Below, piece by piece: positions 33,608-35,648 of a stretch of 35,648 nucleotides of DNA. Made by a program: the position numbers and the translations under genes. Below the pieces are notes generated by a model. That model had not been told where the DNA came from, made no database searches, and saw nothing but the letters and a program-made list of their open reading frames with translations. The stretch lies in contig JBLNBZ010000107.1 of NCBI GenBank assembly GCA_050260355.1, forward strand, positions 1 through 35,648, written 5' to 3'. The stretch comes from CADEFX01 sp050260355 (GTDB taxonomy: Bacteria; Pseudomonadota; Alphaproteobacteria; Rhizobiales; Hyphomicrobiaceae). The stretch's first letter is position 1. Each line of letters starts with the position of its first letter.

Positions 33608-34942
33608 ATGCGTGGGAAATTCAGCTCGGCGTTGCGTGAGCTCGTGCTGCCAGTGGGACTGCCGCTCGCAGTTGTCCTCGCCGCGTTCTGGTTTGCTGCT
33701 CAATACATCGCGCCCGCGCCGCCCAAGACCCTCGTCCTTGCCGCGGCGACCAAAGGCAGCCCCTACTACGAGGCCGCACAGCGCTACAGCAGCGTGCTCG
33801 CCGCCAATGGCATACGCCTCGAGGTGCTCGAGACCCAGGGGTCCATGGAGAACCTGAAGCTCATCAGGGATGGCACCTCGCCTGTGGCCGCGGCATTCGT
33901 TCAGGGCGGCATCGCCAGCGCCAAGGACACGCCCGACGTGCGCTCCCTTGGCCGAGTGTTTTACGAGCCAATCTGGGTGTTCTATCATGGCGACACGAAG
34001 CTCGAGCGGCTTACGGAGCTCGTCGGCAAACGCGTGCTGATCGGGCCCGACGGCAGCGCGACGGCCGTCCTGGCGCAACGCCTGCTTGCCGCGAGCGGGG
34101 TTACGAGGGAGACCGCCACGCTGATCAACATGGCACTGCCCGATTATGTCGAGGCGTTCGAGACCGGCAGCGCCGACGCGGGCTTCCTCGTTCTAGCGCC
34201 CGAGGCGAGGACCATCCGCCGCCTCCTCAACGGCGGCAAGGCGCGCTTGATGAACCTCCCCCAGGCCGATGCTTACGTGCAGCGCTTCCCCTTCCTCACG
34301 CGCCTGGAGCTGAAGCAGGGCGTGGTCGATTTCGCCAGGAACATACCCCCGTCTGACACGCTCATGCTGGCGACGACAGCAGCGCTGGTGGTGCGCCGGG
34401 AGCTGCACCCTGCGCTCGCCAACTTGCTGACACAGGCTGTGATCAGCGTGCACGGACAACCTGTGCTGAACGCCAACGGAGAGGCGGACATCCTTCAGCG
34501 GGCGGGTGTCTTTCCCATTTCCGAGGATCAGGAATTCCCGCTCTCCGGCGATGCGGCGCGGGTCTATCGGTCGGGGCCGCCGTTCCTGCAGCGGTACCTT
34601 CCGTTCTGGCTGGCTACGCTCGTGGATCGGCTGGTCATCCTGGTGCTACCCGTAGTTGGGATTCTCATCCCCGCGTTACGCTTCGCGCCGGTCCTGTACA
34701 CATGGCGTGTGAGGCGCCGCATAGTTTACTGGTACAGCGAGCTGAAGCGGGTCGAGGCAAGGGTCGGCGAGGGCTCGAAGTCCACTGAGGTGGCCGCGGC
34801 GATGGACGAGATCGACCGCATCGAGCGGGCCGTCAACCGGCTGCCCGTTCCGTTGGGCTTCGCCAATCAGCTTTACGATCTGCGCGAGCACATCGACGTC
34901 GTTCGCCGGCGCCTCGCAGGCATGCGGGCCGCTACGGCTTGA
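33608..34942 (+). CDS. TAXI-type solute-binding protein with membrane anchor (TRAP-transporter related)
   Basis: A 444-residue protein: an N-terminal membrane helix (about 13-34), a TAXI-type periplasmic solute-binding domain (about 40-310; LVLAAATKGSPYYEAAQRYSSVL, then the ligand-pocket stretch GPDGSATAVLAQRLLAASGV and DAGFLVLAPE), a hairpin of membrane helices (about 331-370) and a basic, helical cytoplasmic tail (370-444) with VRRRIVYWYSELKRVE. No TRAP permease subunit is encoded nearby, so it may be an orphan sensor or binding protein. I chose ATG 33608 (GGGA 6 bases upstream); GTG 33593 is an alternative. Confidence 0.8.
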   Translation: MRGKFSSALRELVLPVGLPLAVVLAAFWFAAQYIAPAPPKTLVLAAATKGSPYYEAAQRYSSVLAANGIRLEVLETQGSMENLKLIRDGTSPVAAAFVQGGIASAKDTPDVRSLGRVFYEPIWVFYHGDTKLERLTELVGKRVLIGPDGSATAVLAQRLLAASGVTRETATLINMALPDYVEAFETGSADAGFLVLAPEARTIRRLLNGGKARLMNLPQADAYVQRFPFLTRLELKQGVVDFARNIPPSDTLMLATTAALVVRRELHPALANLLTQAVISVHGQPVLNANGEADILQRAGVFPISEDQEFPLSGDAARVYRSGPPFLQRYLPFWLATLVDRLVILVLPVVGILIPALRFAPVLYTWRVRRRIVYWYSELKRVEARVGEGSKSTEVAAAMDEIDRIERAVNRLPVPLGFANQLYDLREHIDVVRRRLAGMRAATA

Positions 34943-34976
34943 GCCTGGCCACTGGCGGCGCTGGATTGCCGTAAAG

Positions 34977-34982
34977 TATAAC
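34977..34982 (+). promoter_or_regulatory. Possible -10 element immediately before mutM
   Basis: TATAAC, close to the TATAAT consensus, ends 6 bases before the mutM ATG at 34989. If used, the transcript would start at or next to the start codon. No ribosome site precedes mutM, which fits a leaderless mRNA. No good -35 box is seen at the right distance. Confidence 0.3.
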
Positions 34983-34988
34983 CCGCCC

Positions 34989-35648
34989 ATGCCAGAGCTT
35001 CCCGAAGTCGAGACGGTTCGCCGCGGTCTCGAGCCTGTTCTCGCCGGCCGCCGCTTCAAAAAGGTGGAGCAGCGCCGCCCCGATCTGCGCTTTCCGCTGC
35101 CGGAGCGTTTCACGGAGCGCCTCGAGGGCCGCAAGGTCGACCGTCTCGAGCGGCGTGCGAAGTACATTCTCGCCCATCTCGACAGCGGCGAGGTGCTGAC
35201 CATGCACCTCGGCATGACGGGCCGGTTCACGATCTCGGCGCCAGGGCGCCCCAATGGCCGCCCGCTCGGCGAGTTCACCTACGAGCATGGCGCCGATCCC
35301 ACGCACGACCACGTCGTGTTCACGATGGCGGGCGGGGTCACCATCACGTACAACGACGCGCGCCGCTTCGGCTACATGACGCTGATGCCGGAGGCGGAGC
35401 TCGCCATGCACCCGCATTTCAAAGGGCTCGGCGTCGAGCCGCTCGGTAACGAGCTCAATGCGGCGTACCTGGCGCGCAAGGCCCACGGCAGGAAGGCGGA
35501 TCTGAAGGCGTTCCTGATGGACCAGCGCATCGTCGCAGGGCTCGGCAACATCTACGTCTGCGAGGCGCTCTATCGGGCGCACCTCAACCCCAATCGCCCG
35601 GCGAGCTGCTTGGCCACCCGCGGCGGGAAGCCGCTGCCCGCCGCCGAA
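34989..35648 (+). CDS. mutM: Formamidopyrimidine-DNA glycosylase, 5' part (cut by window end)
   Basis: The first 220 codons of MutM/Fpg, a bifunctional DNA glycosylase/AP lyase that removes 8-oxoguanine and other oxidised purines. The N-terminus PELPEVETVRRGL contains the catalytic Pro2 (after Met removal) and Glu3. K58 in RRAKYIL corresponds to the conserved Lys57, HLGMTGRF supplies the strand with the conserved Met/Gly, and NDARRFGYM and LDQRIVAGLGNIY-type (here MDQRIVAGLGNIY) helix-two-turn-helix residues are intact. The C-terminal zinc finger lies beyond the window. No stop interrupts the frame up to 35648. Confidence 0.95.
   Translation, partial: MPELPEVETVRRGLEPVLAGRRFKKVEQRRPDLRFPLPERFTERLEGRKVDRLERRAKYILAHLDSGEVLTMHLGMTGRFTISAPGRPNGRPLGEFTYEHGADPTHDHVVFTMAGGVTITYNDARRFGYMTLMPEAELAMHPHFKGLGVEPLGNELNAAYLARKAHGRKADLKAFLMDQRIVAGLGNIYVCEALYRAHLNPNRPASCLATRGGKPLPAAE

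Overview
The window is high-GC DNA with dense genes and many 4-base stop/start overlaps. It looks like the chromosome of an alphaproteobacterium, probably in or near Hyphomicrobiales. The reasons are the gene repertoire (Liv-type importer, CaiB/BaiF transferases, orphan TAXI-type protein, CobW-type GTPase, TPR-methyltransferase), GC-rich palindromic repeats between genes, and frequent GTG/TTG starts. This placement is inference from style; no rRNA or other marker gene is present. I support 33 protein genes, the last cut by the window edge. I see no tRNA, rRNA, CRISPR array, transposase or phage gene.

Layout. 1-446 holds no convincing gene but has two hairpins. 447-1724 is an FAD amine oxidase, convergent with a complete Liv-type ABC importer (6360 down to 1754: binding protein, LivH, LivG, LivF, LivM, with LivM last), preceded on the same strand by a Rossmann-fold protein (6514-7608). 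7784-12143 is a co-oriented run: Asp/Glu racemase-family protein, crotonase, acyl-CoA ligase and M24 peptidase. 12172-16318 holds two paralogous acyl-CoA-dehydrogenase-fold (flavin monooxygenase-like) genes on the minus strand on either side of a plus-strand alpha/beta hydrolase and a cluster of palindromic repeats. 16511-17059 is Ogt. 21091 down to 17132 is a tight operon: acyl-CoA dehydrogenase, two CaiB/BaiF CoA-transferases, MaoC hydratase.

21294-24069 is a plus-strand, translationally coupled trio: hydantoinase/dihydropyrimidinase, an unrecognised 100-residue protein and a CobW-family GTPase. Then come an AraC-type regulator, a divergent TPR-methyltransferase, a YadGH-like ABC-2 exporter, an alpha/beta hydrolase, an unrecognised 141-residue protein, an M20-type N-carbamoyl amino acid hydrolase read from a TTG start, two small unrecognised proteins, an 819-base stretch without a convincing gene, a membrane-anchored TAXI-type protein and the start of mutM.

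How it fits together. Most of the window is scavenging and catabolism: import of amino-acid-like solutes, opening of cyclic amides and release of N-carbamoyl groups, and CoA activation and oxidation of organic acids. The two strongest candidates for an undescribed system are the hydantoinase/small-protein/CobW operon, which may be a metallohydrolase with its own metal-delivery factors, and the CoA-transferase-pair operon, which has the gene logic of a dicarboxylate or benzylsuccinate-type beta-oxidation module for an unknown acid.
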